Positions 15,065-26,300 of a stretch of DNA of 64,000 nt are shown here, one piece after another; the first letter of the stretch is position 1; every line of letters starts with the position of its first letter. The notes beneath the pieces are model-generated. The model made no database searches. It was not told where the DNA came from and saw only the letters and a list, made by a program, of their open reading frames with translations. This stretch comes from Tetranychus cinnabarinus (lineage: Eukaryota > Arthropoda > Arachnida > Trombidiformes > Tetranychidae), in assembly GCA_022266195.1 (NCBI GenBank), contig WHVY01000002.1, positions 14,585,001-14,649,000 on the forward strand, in the 5' to 3' direction. A program made the position numbers and the translations under genes.

Positions 15065-15072
15065 AATTCTGC

Positions 15073-16228
15073 TGAAGGCTCAATCTTGCTGAAGGATAAA
15101 TGTTGACTAATGATAATAACTAATAATCGAATAAAAAATGGTGACGTTGGGTACTACCATTAGCGAGATATCGATGTTCAAAGTTTTCAGGGCGATGGCC
15201 AAAATCAAGAGAACTGTTGATAAATTGGAAAAAGTTTTCAATCTATGATATGAACCTACAACTTTCATCGCCAAATAATAAGTTTTAGATCTCTAGCTAG
15301 CATGGTCATAAAATGGCGGAGGTTTAACGAAAAATCGAAGTGATCTGTTGCACAGAAACAGAGAATTTTATTTCCCAAAATAAGTACATTTTCTAATTGG
15401 TTATCAAAAGTAATACTAGAAAAATAAGTTTAATGAAAAAATCTTATTTCATAATTGAACAGCAGGCGATCGAAGTTTTCACTTTGACCTCGACTTTCTC
15501 GAAAACTGCCGCTCTGAGAAATTTTTTAATACAACCTATGGACTCAGTTTTTATGGGCATACAAACCTACAAAGTCCTAACTCTTAACTCGCTAGTCAGA
15601 TTTTTTACCACCACTCCTTTGGTACGACTCAGCTACAAAGCAGAGAAAAGATGTACCATAATCATGTCTCAATGTGTCATATCCTAAATCTTGTAGAAAG
15701 ATAGATATTAGTTATCTAATTTTGAACATAATCTACTTGAGCCTAACTTGAACTGGTGTAAGGTGGTACGGTAAATGCCTTTGTTAACCGCTGAACTTAA
15801 CCTGAGAACATGTGTTTCAGATTTTCAGAATTTTGATTGTAAGCAAAACTTCATAATATTGATTACTAACATCACAAAAGATAAACAACTGGTAAAAGTA
15901 TAATCACTGTAGATTATCACCTGCTAAACAGCAATTTTATACCCTGAACTTATTGCATCGTCATTGTATACGCATAATAATTTCAGAACAAATAAAATAA
16001 AATTTACCACGCGATGACATTCAAATAACTTTCAGAAGCATAGATGAGTAAATAAAATAAAGAGAAGAAGGCCATTTGATTCTTCGCGTGTAACTTTTAC
16101 CGCATCATAATCCTTAGTCTTTTACAGTTTTAGGTAAATTGGAAGAAGGAGTTTCTATTGTCATCAAGGACTATATTTATTCAGATATGAATAAATAAGT
16201 AAAAATGCGTAAGCAATTAAAAGTCGAG
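15073..16228. other. Intergenic, no recognised gene
   Basis: The ORF at 15397-15687 shows no family resemblance. The 15100-15700 stretch has fewer homopolymer runs and more CG dinucleotides than its surroundings, which suggests an unidentified repeat relic. From 15760 to 16228 I see only AT-rich intergenic DNA leading into the TATA box of the small-peptide gene. Confidence 0.4.
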
Positions 16229-16264
16229 TATAAAAATGCTTCAATTCGCAGAAAAGATATCAGT
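16229..16264 (+). promoter_or_regulatory. TATA box plus initiator for the small secreted peptide gene
   Basis: TATAAAAA at 16229-16236 is followed by the arthropod initiator TCAGT at 16260-16264. The presumed +1 A at 16262 lies 33 nt after the first T of the TATA box, which is the standard core-promoter geometry. The predicted 5' UTR is about 75 nt, up to the ATG at 16337. Confidence 0.72.
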
Positions 16265-16336
16265 TCAAGTTGAAAGCTTGTGAAGTTTCTTTAATTGTGT
16301 TTTTCAGTTTCCTTACGACAGTTAAAATAAGTTAAA

Positions 16337-16605
16337 ATGCAATTGCAAAAAATTGTTTCTCTCGTCTTTTTCATGGCTTTGTTTGCTAGTCTAAACATGG
16401 TTCATGCACAAGGTTAGTATTTAACTGTTCAAATTTTGTTAGAAAATGGTTTCATTTTCAAGTTGGTAAAATTTTTTCTTCATCAAATCCAGGTAAAGAC
16501 ACCGATATAGTTGACTTTCTTCCACCTAGTATAGCTAAAATTCTGCAAGGTCTTACCGCTAGTAAAAATGGTACTTCAGGCGGATCTGCTCCAGGTACTA
16601 GATAA
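16337..16605 (+). CDS. Small secreted peptide, two exons, unknown function
   Basis: Exon 1 is 16337-16412 and exon 2 is 16493-16605, joined in phase 1 across an 80-bp GT-AG intron (GTTAGT donor, AAATCCAG acceptor). The product is about 62 residues. The first 25 residues are a clear signal peptide (MQLQKIVSLVFFMALFASLN followed by MVHAQ), with cleavage likely after VHA or VHAQ. The mature part is about 37 residues, without cysteines. It starts GKDTDIVDFL and ends in a Gly/Ser-rich tail (SGGSAPGTR) with one N-glycosylation sequon (NGT). The intron lies just after the signal peptide, typical of arthropod secreted effector or salivary peptides. I do not recognise the family. It has no dibasic site or amidation signal, so a neuropeptide is not supported. 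An AATAAA at 16809-16814 could be the poly(A) signal. Confidence 0.65.
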
Positions 16606-18340
16606 TACTATAGCATGGCCGAATTCTGTGAAGGGTGCGTTCGTGGATATAAAATGGTGTGATTCGGACCCTCAATGGATCGGACAATTTTTATGACAGT
16701 TAAAGACATCTTTTTTACAAAAAAGAAAATTCGATAGAGCATAAATACTGAACCGTTTTTTCGCAATCCTACCCTTGCAACTAAATAACAATTAAATCGA
16801 GAGAATGAAAATAAATAGAACAGGTTTCTTTTTTTCATCTTACCGTGTTAAGAAACAACTTCTTTTCATCGAATACAGTTTAGCATGTTAATCTGCTAAC
16901 ATCTTAAGTACAAGTAGTCTGTTTACAACGGTAAAATGGAAAACTTCTATACTGCTAACTGGTGAGTTTGTTGTAATAATGTCAAAGTGATCGTAAGTAG
17001 TTGAGAATATCTTTCAACAAGTCGAAGATTTTTTACAACAAAATAATGGAATAGTTGATTGGCATACAGTAAATCGATTCACAATGTAATTAGGTAACCG
17101 AAAAACATCGCTAAGTTTGTTGCAAATAAAATATTTAAGCTAGTGGTAAATCTAATGTCTTTCTATTGAGACATGAAACCAGCATGACCCAAGTAGCGGA
17201 GATCAGTGAAATGAGGCACGCTGTAGACAACTTATAAAAACGGTGAACTTATAAAAATTCTCTTGCACTTTAATTAGTAAAATTAGATCATTCAGAACCA
17301 AGTTTTTAAACAGGTCGATTAGCTGTGATTAGTGGTGAAAATAAATTTTCGAATGATATATAATATACAGAATGATCAATTGATTCTTGGAAACAAAATA
17401 AGACAATTATAAATCAAAAACAAGTAGTCCAATTTGAGTATTAAGCACATGATATTAAGCATCATGAATCATGATTAGGCTGAGTTGCAATGTGTTGGAT
17501 TTTGGTTCACATTTTATCCTCATAAATTGATAACCAAAATTTATGCTCAAAGCGCATTCATGAACATACACATGTATGACAAGTTGAATGCTTGAATCAA
17601 GGTTGTGTGTTGATTCAAAAATTGCGTTTAAGAGCAGAGATTAACATAAAGCATTACCATAAAGTATTATCCTATTAATCAACTGTATTCATAATCCATA
17701 ACCATTGTCTTATGCTAATATCGTCTATTGTACTAACAGAATGAAGAAACAAAAAAATTTAACAGTAAAGAGGAAATTTTTTTTCTTCTGTCAACATGTT
17801 CTCAATACTTCATTCTAAGAATATTTTTCACTTTATACTTTCCATTAATATTTAATACATTGAGCCATCTTAATTCTTACGAAGCTCAGAATATTGGAAA
17901 ATTCAAAGTTCTAGACTTGTAATTTACAGAGCTTGACTCAGTCTGATTGTCAATAAAAATGTTTATCGATCCAAAAAAGTATATCATTATTTATCATCAA
18001 CGATATAAACTCAATATCGGTCAACTTGTTTACCAACACTGGAATTTTTAGCATATTAAGAAGTCTTTATATTCCAGTTCAATATCAAGATCAGGGCACG
18101 ATCGACTGAAACTTTAGTCAATTAAAGTAAGAAACTCCCTGATCCGAACATTTTAATTTCGCCTTCGAATTGATTCGTGTCCGTGATACGATTTCGCGTC
18201 CGAAAACACGTTCGAAAAAATCGAAAAAAATATGTTTGACCTCCTTGAAACCTCAATAATTGTTATTGAAACTTGTTCGTTGTTCGGAAGAGGGCAAGTA
18301 AACTCAATAAAACTCTGAAAATTTTTGATGGATTAATTAC
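16606..18340. other. Interval between peptide gene and GPCR exon; no further exon recognised
   Basis: This is where the next exon(s) of the minus-strand GPCR would first be expected, since its donor is at 18340-18339. I looked on the minus strand for a TM6 CWxP-type motif and a TM7 NPxxY-type motif and found neither. The sequence is AT-rich with short imperfect palindromes, for example GATCAGGG at about 18090 and CCCTGATC at about 18137. Confidence 0.4.
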
Positions 18341-19351
18341 CTTTCTCTTGTGAGTCACTATGTACTCGGCATCGGCTGTGGTCAGATGATAACTGGTGAC
18401 AAGCTGAGAATTTCTGAAAACTGAGTCACCCTGATGACTTGACTTGTTGTTGTCCAATGAGATGAGTCCACTTGAACCTGATTTCTCTTGACCTTCCGAT
18501 GCTGTCAGGGAAGCTGCTCGGTTGGTAAACTGTAGTCTATTGTTGCTTCCTGATTTGGTCCTTTGCAGGCTTGTTGTTGTCGCTGAAGTGTTACCATGCA
18601 ACTTGGAAGCCATCCTGGTGTAGGCAAATGTGATGATACCCAGAGGTAAAAAGTACTGAATCACAACGAGAAATTGGTTGTAACCTCTCCAAATAGACTC
18701 CGACATTCCAATGTTGTCACAGGAAGGCCTAGTGGGAATAGTCAAGTTACCAGTCACCAACGAGCGTAACCATTTATCATCGTGTGAATCAACGGCAGAC
18801 TCGAGGTCAGGTACAAGGCGAACTCGCAGAGCAATTAGAGCTGGAATAGCGGCTATAACTGACCATGCCCATATGAAGATGATTATCATGCGAGCACGAT
18901 ACTTATTTATACGACAGTGTAATGGAGCGAAAACGACAAGATAACGGTCAGCTGCAATGGCGACAAGTGTGTAAATGGAAACGTTGACGGAAACAATTTG
19001 GATAAAGGGACAAAAGGCGCACATGAAGGGAGGTAAAATCCATTTTTGAAGGAGTGCAGCTTGAAATTGAAAGGGAATCGATAGGGCACCAATGAGTATA
19101 TCCGCTGTTGCCAGGTTGGCTATGAACATGTTGGTCACTGTTCGTAGGCGAACCGATCCAACAACACAACAAAGTACAATAGTGTTGCCAATAACGGCAG
19201 TCAGTGAGACTATACCGTAGGCAAGAACCAGAAGTACAACAACTCCAAGTGGAAAAGAGTAGAGAAGCTCTTCCGAGAAGAGACTCAGCGTTTTATTGTA
19301 AGATTCAAAATTAATTTCATCATTTACACTGAAGGTAAAGTTGTCAAACAT
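18341..19351 (-). CDS. Class A (rhodopsin-like) GPCR, peptide-receptor type; 5' coding exon, TM1-TM5
   Basis: The exon gives 337 residues and ends at a good donor (AAAG|GTAATT) just after KRK at the base of TM6. The open frame beyond that donor is intronic. N-glycosylation sequons lie at residues 4 and 19. TM1 carries GN at 55-56, TM2 the LATAD motif with Asp84, and TM2-TM3 the signature SIPFQFQAALLQ with Trp104. Cys111 and Cys211 should form the extracellular disulfide. DRY is at 135-137, the TM4 tryptophans are near 161-163, and TM5 has FLP at 234-236. Intracellular loop 3 is long and Ser/Thr-rich. This pattern fits arthropod neuropeptide receptors of the rhodopsin beta group, but I cannot name the ligand. 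TM6, TM7 and the tail are missing from the exon and were not located. It lies head-to-head with the glutamate receptor gene. Confidence 0.85.
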
Positions 19352-19582
19352 TTGATTTGTTGATAAAAGTTCTGTTGATGATATTGAGATAATGAGAAAG
19401 GAAAAGACAAGAGATGAGAATCAAATTTTTCACAGGCAATATTGAAATGCATGAATAGATCAATTTAAAACAAATCACTTTGAACGTAAATACTTTTAAC
19501 GAAAACTTTTCAATCTCATTCTAAATGCAGATTTATATCCACATCTTGGGAGTTTGTTTTACTACGAAAATTTAAATAAATG

Positions 19583-19824
19583 TTCTTACCAATTGGGATT
19601 CTCTCTGGAATAGCTGATACTTTTAACAAAAGTGATGGAAACAAGTAAAGCCAAGTTCCAAATAGTTTGTAAACACTCATGGCTTTCCTGTCAAAAATAG
19701 CTGCAAACTTACTAACGATCAAGTTTCACTGATCAGATAGTTTTAGCAAACTGAATAGTAGAGAAAAGCATGTTCAGAATTTTCACGTTTACAGTAAAAA
19801 AGGTTGAGTTGCGAGTCACCATCT
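19583..19824 (-). repeat. Inverted copy of glutamate receptor exon 1 and its upstream region
   Basis: Read on the minus strand, 19680-19590 is a perfect copy of the 91-bp first coding exon of the glutamate receptor (ATG at 19680-19678). The GTAAGAA donor is included, giving 98 identical bases in total. Upstream of the ATG the similarity is looser but collinear: AGATGGTGACT (19814-19824), TTCTGAACATG (19769-19779) and CTGATCAG recur in the same order and spacing as at 20071-20167. The copy encodes the same signal peptide and ends at the same phase-1 donor. No partner exon is evident on the minus strand, so it is either an orphan exon or an unrecognised alternative first exon of a minus-strand transcript. 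Confidence 0.93.
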
Positions 19825-20070
19825 ACTGATTTGAAATTCAATTACATTCGTGCAATGAAATGATGACTAGCATTCGATTGGGAAAAGCGTCAGGCAAAAT
19901 GAGTATCGATAGGAATGATTCAGATATCGATAAGAAAATGAGCGATTCGAGGACAGTAATGTGAGGGCATTTTATTTTCATTTTACGTCTGTTGGTGGTA
20001 TAACTTATAAACGATCAATGTTGCATTTTCAGAGTTGAATCATCAAACTCGAGTTAAAATTCCAATCAAC

Positions 20071-20311
20071 AGATGGTGACTTACAGCACAGCATTTCACT
20101 TGGAAACTAAAGTTATTCTGAACATGTATTCTATCGCGATGCAGTTGACCAAAATGTGTCTGATCAGCAACACTTAGTCCAAAGTAAATTCTGTAAATAA
20201 CAACATAACCATCATGAGTGTTTACAAACTATTTGGAACTTGGCTTTACTTGTTTCCATCACTTTTGTTAAAAGTATCAGCTATTCCAGAGAGAATCCCA
20301 ATTGGTAAGAA
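20071..20311 (+). repeat. Plus-strand arm of the exon-1 inverted duplication
   Basis: This arm contains the upstream region and first coding exon of the glutamate receptor gene. It mirrors 19583-19824 across a spacer of about 246 bp. The exon and donor (20214-20311) are identical to the other arm, whereas the 140 bp upstream is only patchily conserved. Confidence 0.93.
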
Positions 20312-23300
20312 TATTGATCATTTTTTATTTATATTCACTCCCAGCATTGATTGAGATTGTTGAGGAAAACTTTTCGCAGTCTTTAACGATCCTTAAGACC
20401 CTGTAGATCCTTTAGACTAAAAGTCCCAAGTTTAAATCCAAAACCTTATTCCCTGAAACACTTGAAGTTACAGTTACAGCACAAAAAAAGATGCAAAGCG
20501 AAGCGAAAATTTTGAAAAATATTTTTCAATTTTGTTAATAAACTAATTTGGTGAAAAATTTCGATCAAGGTGGAATATTTCCAGTTGGATATGCACCGAT
20601 TCAAGATGCATTTGAATTGGCAATTCATCTTCACAACATGAACGAAGCAACATCACGTTTCAAAGCTGAACCAATTGTCAGGACAATCGATAACGATGAT
20701 CCCTTCCAAGTGACCAGTAATTGTAAGTTATTGTTACAATTTACAATTGACCAAAAAGAAAACTCGAAAAGAAGAAAAAAAAACAAATTACAGAGAGAAA
20801 ACATTTTCTTTATCCTTTTTTTCGATGATAAAAAATGACAATCTTTTTACTCTTTCAACTATTAGTTTCAACAAACACCAATTTACATTCAAATATTAAA
20901 TAAAAATTTTGTCCTTTTTTTTTCTTTGTCCACTTAGTGTGCCTTCAGCTGAACCAAGGTATATTTGCTATTGTTGTGCCAACAATGGATGCTTCATTTC
21001 AAACGATAGTTTCATATTCAAATACATTTCAGGTGAAGAAAAGAAAACTCGACTGAAAAGTTTTCACTTTTACCAAACTTTTATTCCCTTCCATTCAGAT
21101 GCCTTTCATCCATTTGGCCTCACCAACAATGAACACTTCAAAGAAACCCATTTACGGCATTTCTCTTCGACCCAATTATCTTCCAGCAATCATTGACATT
21201 ATCAAATTTTACAATTGGAAGGACATTATTTATCTCTACTTGAACGATGATGGTAAGAATGAATTTTTACTCAATTCGAATGAGCATTCACCTTCTGTTA
21301 ATCATTTGGAAACATTGAGCTCAGCATGAAATCAATCAGAAAATATCAACATTTTTCTCCTATTATTTCTCATCATTCTTAATCCTCAGCATTTCATGTT
21401 GACATTCAAGTACTACTTTTGATTATCATTTTACTCTTTTCTCTCTCTTCACTTTCTTCTTTTTCCTATCAACATCTTTATTATGCTGTTGTATAAGTGA
21501 TGTGATATGATAATAATGATGATATTATGATGATAGTAAATAGAGAACAGAATGGCTTGGAAGTGAAAAGAAGGAAAAAAAAGTGTAGAAAAAGTTTGAA
21601 AATGTAATGCTAGGAATGTGTTTATTGAGAGGTTGACCCAAGGATAAAAGAAGAGATCAAAAGATTTACTCTGTAAGCCAAGCGTGCAACATTATAAAGG
21701 AATCAACGTACCATGTGAATCAGGAGAATGTAATATGAAAAGTTGAGTTTCAACATGTTCTTCATGTCTTTGGTACTTTGCCATCTTGAGATGAAAATTT
21801 TGATAGAAAATTTGCTTTCTCTTTTATTTCACTTCTTTTTTGTAATTCACCATTTTACTCCATTATAATGTAAAGTGAGTTTACATGAGTACCGATTATT
21901 TTTCATCATTTGTGATAAGCATCAGGGTAAAGGGAAAATTAATCTGCATCAAATGGTAAAGGAAAATGTTGCAGTATTAACATTGTTAACATGCACGGAG
22001 TAAACTTTGATTTTCATCAAATAAAGATGAGATTCCAATCAACCTGCAAAGTGAAAATTCAGCGTTGATTCAGAAAAAAGAACTTGAGATTTTTCGGTTC
22101 GAGAAAATTCGTTGAGTTTACTTCAGTGAATTAAGAACTTTCATGAGCGAATATCTATTTTTTGGTTTTGGTTTTTAGGTTGAACTTGACGCAGATTGTT
22201 CAATGAGCACTGACATTATGGGATTATTTTGCATTATTGGACAATTTTTTAATCCATTAACAGCTTAGCTCTGAGTATCGGTTCCTTTAACGTGAATTTA
22301 ATCCCTTAAGTTTTGTTTAAATTGTGTTGAAGTTCGTCCTAGATTTGAATCAAAGTTCATGTTGGCTTGACTGACTCAAAGGTTACAAGCATTATTGGTT
22401 TCTCTTGCATTATTGAGACAAGTTGATAAGATAAAAGAGATTTGTATTGAGCTTTAAATAAACAAGAGTAACTTCAGTGACTAGAGTTTTCCAAGCCTAG
22501 CAAAGTAGTCCCAATGTTATAAAGTGGAGTTTGCAAATTATTTATGTTGACTTAATGTTTCAACACAAAAAATAGTTTGAACCATGATTATAGCTGTAAC
22601 ACTCAACGAGACAGAGTTCAAAGCCTGTTCCAGCCTAGACTCCTTTATTTTGTACCCAATAAGACCTAAGATTAAAGGGTCAAATAAGCAAGCCAAGAGT
22701 ACAGAAACTTGATCTTCTAACGGAATTCATTGTTAAACAAGATATTATGCAGCTATAAATACGATATCCTCAGTTGTATAACCCAGTGTATGATAACCGC
22801 TAGTTATTGAAACTGTTATTTGTAAATTTCGGCTTCATTTTTTATTCTTGCTGCTTAAATGTGCGAAAAAATTCCATATCTTCTCATAATTAAATTATTG
22901 ATGATCAAACTTTATTGACCCTTAATGTGACCCCGGCCTTCGCTCTCTTGCATTAAATCTTACATCAACTCAATGTAGATGTTTGGCTAACTCATAAAAG
23001 CCACAAATGGCTACTAACTTTAATGAGGTATCGAGATTTATATTGCACATAAATATGATTTTGCATAAAGCTCTATGATGCATCTACATGTATAATAATA
23101 ATTTATTAAGTTGAGCGAAAACTGTGGTTGATTCTCTAACAGTTCTCTAACTTTTTCGGTTATTTAGTTTAAACAAAATTTCCATGATATCCCAAAGGAG
23201 TTGAATAGCTGAGTAATTGCTGAAATGAAGATACAAAATATGAAAGAGGAAAGTGTGTCATCCTCTATTACATGAAGCTAATCTGCTAACAACAACAAAA

Positions 23301-26300
23301 CAAAGTCATAATGTTGATGAATAACAGACAAAGACTAACTATAAATATCTTTTAATCAAGAAAACTCACCTTTATCTGATGTGGATTCCAAACTGACCTT
23401 AACTGAAACACTCCTCTCTCTCTCTCTCTCTCTAAGCAATAGCACGTAATTCACCAGAGAAATGTTTATTTTTGAGAAGCGGAATTTCGCTATAATCTGA
23501 TAATCATAATAGGTATTGAGTTATGAGTAAATGATCCATAATAGTTTATTTTGTCACGAACAATTTCCCTTGTTTTCCTTGTGCAAATTGATTGGCATCG
23601 AAACAAGAAAGGTGAACAAAATGTATCCAATTTTATTCGTGAAAATTGATGTTGAATTATTATTTATAATACAATATATCAAAATTAAATGTCAAACTTA
23701 CTCACGGTTATCTGGTTTTCATCATTCATTTCGCTTCTCTTTTGTCTTTAAACTTGTGGCTTTCACATTGTTTCACCTTCCATATTATTATTTATAACAT
23801 TTCAAACAGTTTTCCCATGTAATCATGTTTATCACTTTTCCTATTCTCAAACTCGTATCATTGGCAGAATGCCTTCAATTCATGGATTTTCTCCTGTTTT
23901 CCATTTTGAATGGAAAAATGTTCTAACAATGGATTCTCATCAATTTACTGAGAAAAATATTCTCCTCAAACCTTGTTATTCGTTTTGCAAAGAGCATTAT
24001 TTGAAAACAATATTGAATATCATGTTCATTTCACATGAAAACACATTCAACTTTCATGTATTTACCATTGCAATTATCATTCATCAAGCTAATAAGATTT
24101 GAAGAAAATTTCAATTTTCTTTTTCCTTTCAAGTTGGCGGAAAAGGTTGATTCCATGAAAATGCATGAAAGTCTCGAACTTTGCAAAATGAGAAAAGAGA
24201 AAAAAAAAGTTTATTAATTACCCAGTTTACGATTAATTAGTTGATCATGATAACAAATCGATTCTGTTTAATATTCCAACAAGAGGCAACTTTTACGATG
24301 TATTAATTTGAATATTTACTGAACAAGTGTATCAATAAACATGAAGAATTACAATAATGGAGAAAAAAGTGTAATTAAAGCATTACCATGAAGCATTTGA
24401 GGATGAAAAATGAAGTTGAAAGGAAGTGAAAAGTTCATCAATCATGGTCAACTGATTAAATGTAATTAACAGATAATTTATCTCAATAAATTTCCATTCC
24501 AATCTGGCTAATGTTTCGAAATGAAAATTGAATCTGGTCATCTTTAGCATTCGATTTATGCAACTCGAGTTATTTTGAAAAAATTGTTGGATCGATTTGA
24601 AGTTCGCATTTCTGTTTTTCGAATTTTGACTTTTGCAAAATTTACAAAGAATATGTTTTAAGTTCTATTCAGATAATATGAATCTTCTTTTTCTGATCAC
24701 CTTCTGGTTCTGATCCATTTTTCATTTCATTATGCATTTGTTGAGTAATGCAAAAATGCTTTGGATTTCCAGCTATTTTGACATTCATTGATGAAGCTTT
24801 TTGAGTTTGGTTTGTACACTTTTACCTGGTTGGAGGTTATCAGGAAGCTGCAATGAAAGAGATTGATTAAGCTGGAGTTGTCTGGGTTAAAGTCGAAGAC
24901 GATGAAAAATGATGAAATGTGATTAAGAAATAATGTAAAAGATGAATAAAGGTGAACGATTTAATATTAAATGATCAACTGTGCAACTTGAAAATGATGG
25001 TTTATTTCCTTGCAACAGGATTAGTCTCTTCTTTACACAAAATTGGTTAAGTTGTTGACTACCAAATTGAATATCATTGAATATCATGCTGACTATCTAT
25101 TCATTTCCGTGCATTATTCATTCACTTGCAAAATTCTTTACCAAACTCAACATTTTCTATCAACATTTTTATTGCTTTTTCTGCCCAAATGTAAACCAAA
25201 ATACAAATTTTGGAAAATAAATTCTGTCAAATTCTTGAGATGCTCAATGTTATCCTCAATAGAAAAGACCAGAGAATTGAAAAAAAATTCAAAAGCCATA
25301 AAAATGTTAATTACTTTTCAACTCTATTCTTTAGCATTCTAACGAACAAGATTCAATACTTTTAGACTCAACAGTTTTGTCCTTCATGCAACAGATTTAG
25401 ATTCTCAAGAGTCGATATTCTATTTTCGAACTTGAACTTTTCTATAGTGTTGTCGTTCTTGAATGTTAGTGAAAGTCGAAGTTTATCGACTACTACTTTA
25501 ACTTGGCTTTTGAAATTGCACATATTTGATTGAGAATCATCATCATGAAATGCATATAAACCTTTGCATCAACATTTGTTATAACTTTTCTTCTAATGGA
25601 TTTTGAATGATTTTCCCAACAATTATGAGCAAAGTAAAAAAAGCTTCAACTTGATCATTAAAATGATCTTAGGATTTCAATAATGAGTTTTTTTCTCACT
25701 TTCATCAGAAAGTTCAAAAGTTTAGAAAAGGAAATTTCCTCTTCACTTTACACCTAATTCATCTTTTTACTTACACCTATTTCATTTTCTTCATTTTCTT
25801 CCACTCTATTATACCATGAATCAATTTATGTTCCATCATGATGATAATCATAATTACAAATATAATCAACAGGGAGGTGAAACAATGTATTGCTTTTTAA
25901 ATTAGAATCATTCCTTTACTGTCACTGACTGACTGCATAACTTGACTGCATAACTTTCACCATCTCAGGGTTGCTCTAATTTTGCCCAAACCGAAAGGAA
26001 AGTTACTTGACTCGACTAAAAATTAACATTTCAGTCCTTAGTCGAGTAGCTGTGGATTCTTGACTCATCATAAAAATCATCCAAAAATTGAAGAACCATG
26101 AATCCAGAGTTTAAATGACGTTCAAGATCATTCAGTTATTTGACCTCTAATTACCATTTGAAGGTCATTTTCTGAGATCTCAAACTTTTTCAGATTGGTT
26201 GGTGTTTGTTATATTTTATAACTTATACCATTTGAAAGATAAAGAAATTATTTAAATGTATTTTTTAAATGAACCTTCATATCTTTTTACCAACATGAGT

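Noticed and set aside
18711..19172. ORFs overlapping the GPCR exon in other frames
   Set aside because: These are shadows of the conserved receptor coding sequence.
19516..19722. Minus-strand ORF as a separate small gene
   Set aside because: Its recognisable part is the duplicated exon 1 of the glutamate receptor with a donor at 19589. The rest of the ORF is read-through into intron-like sequence.
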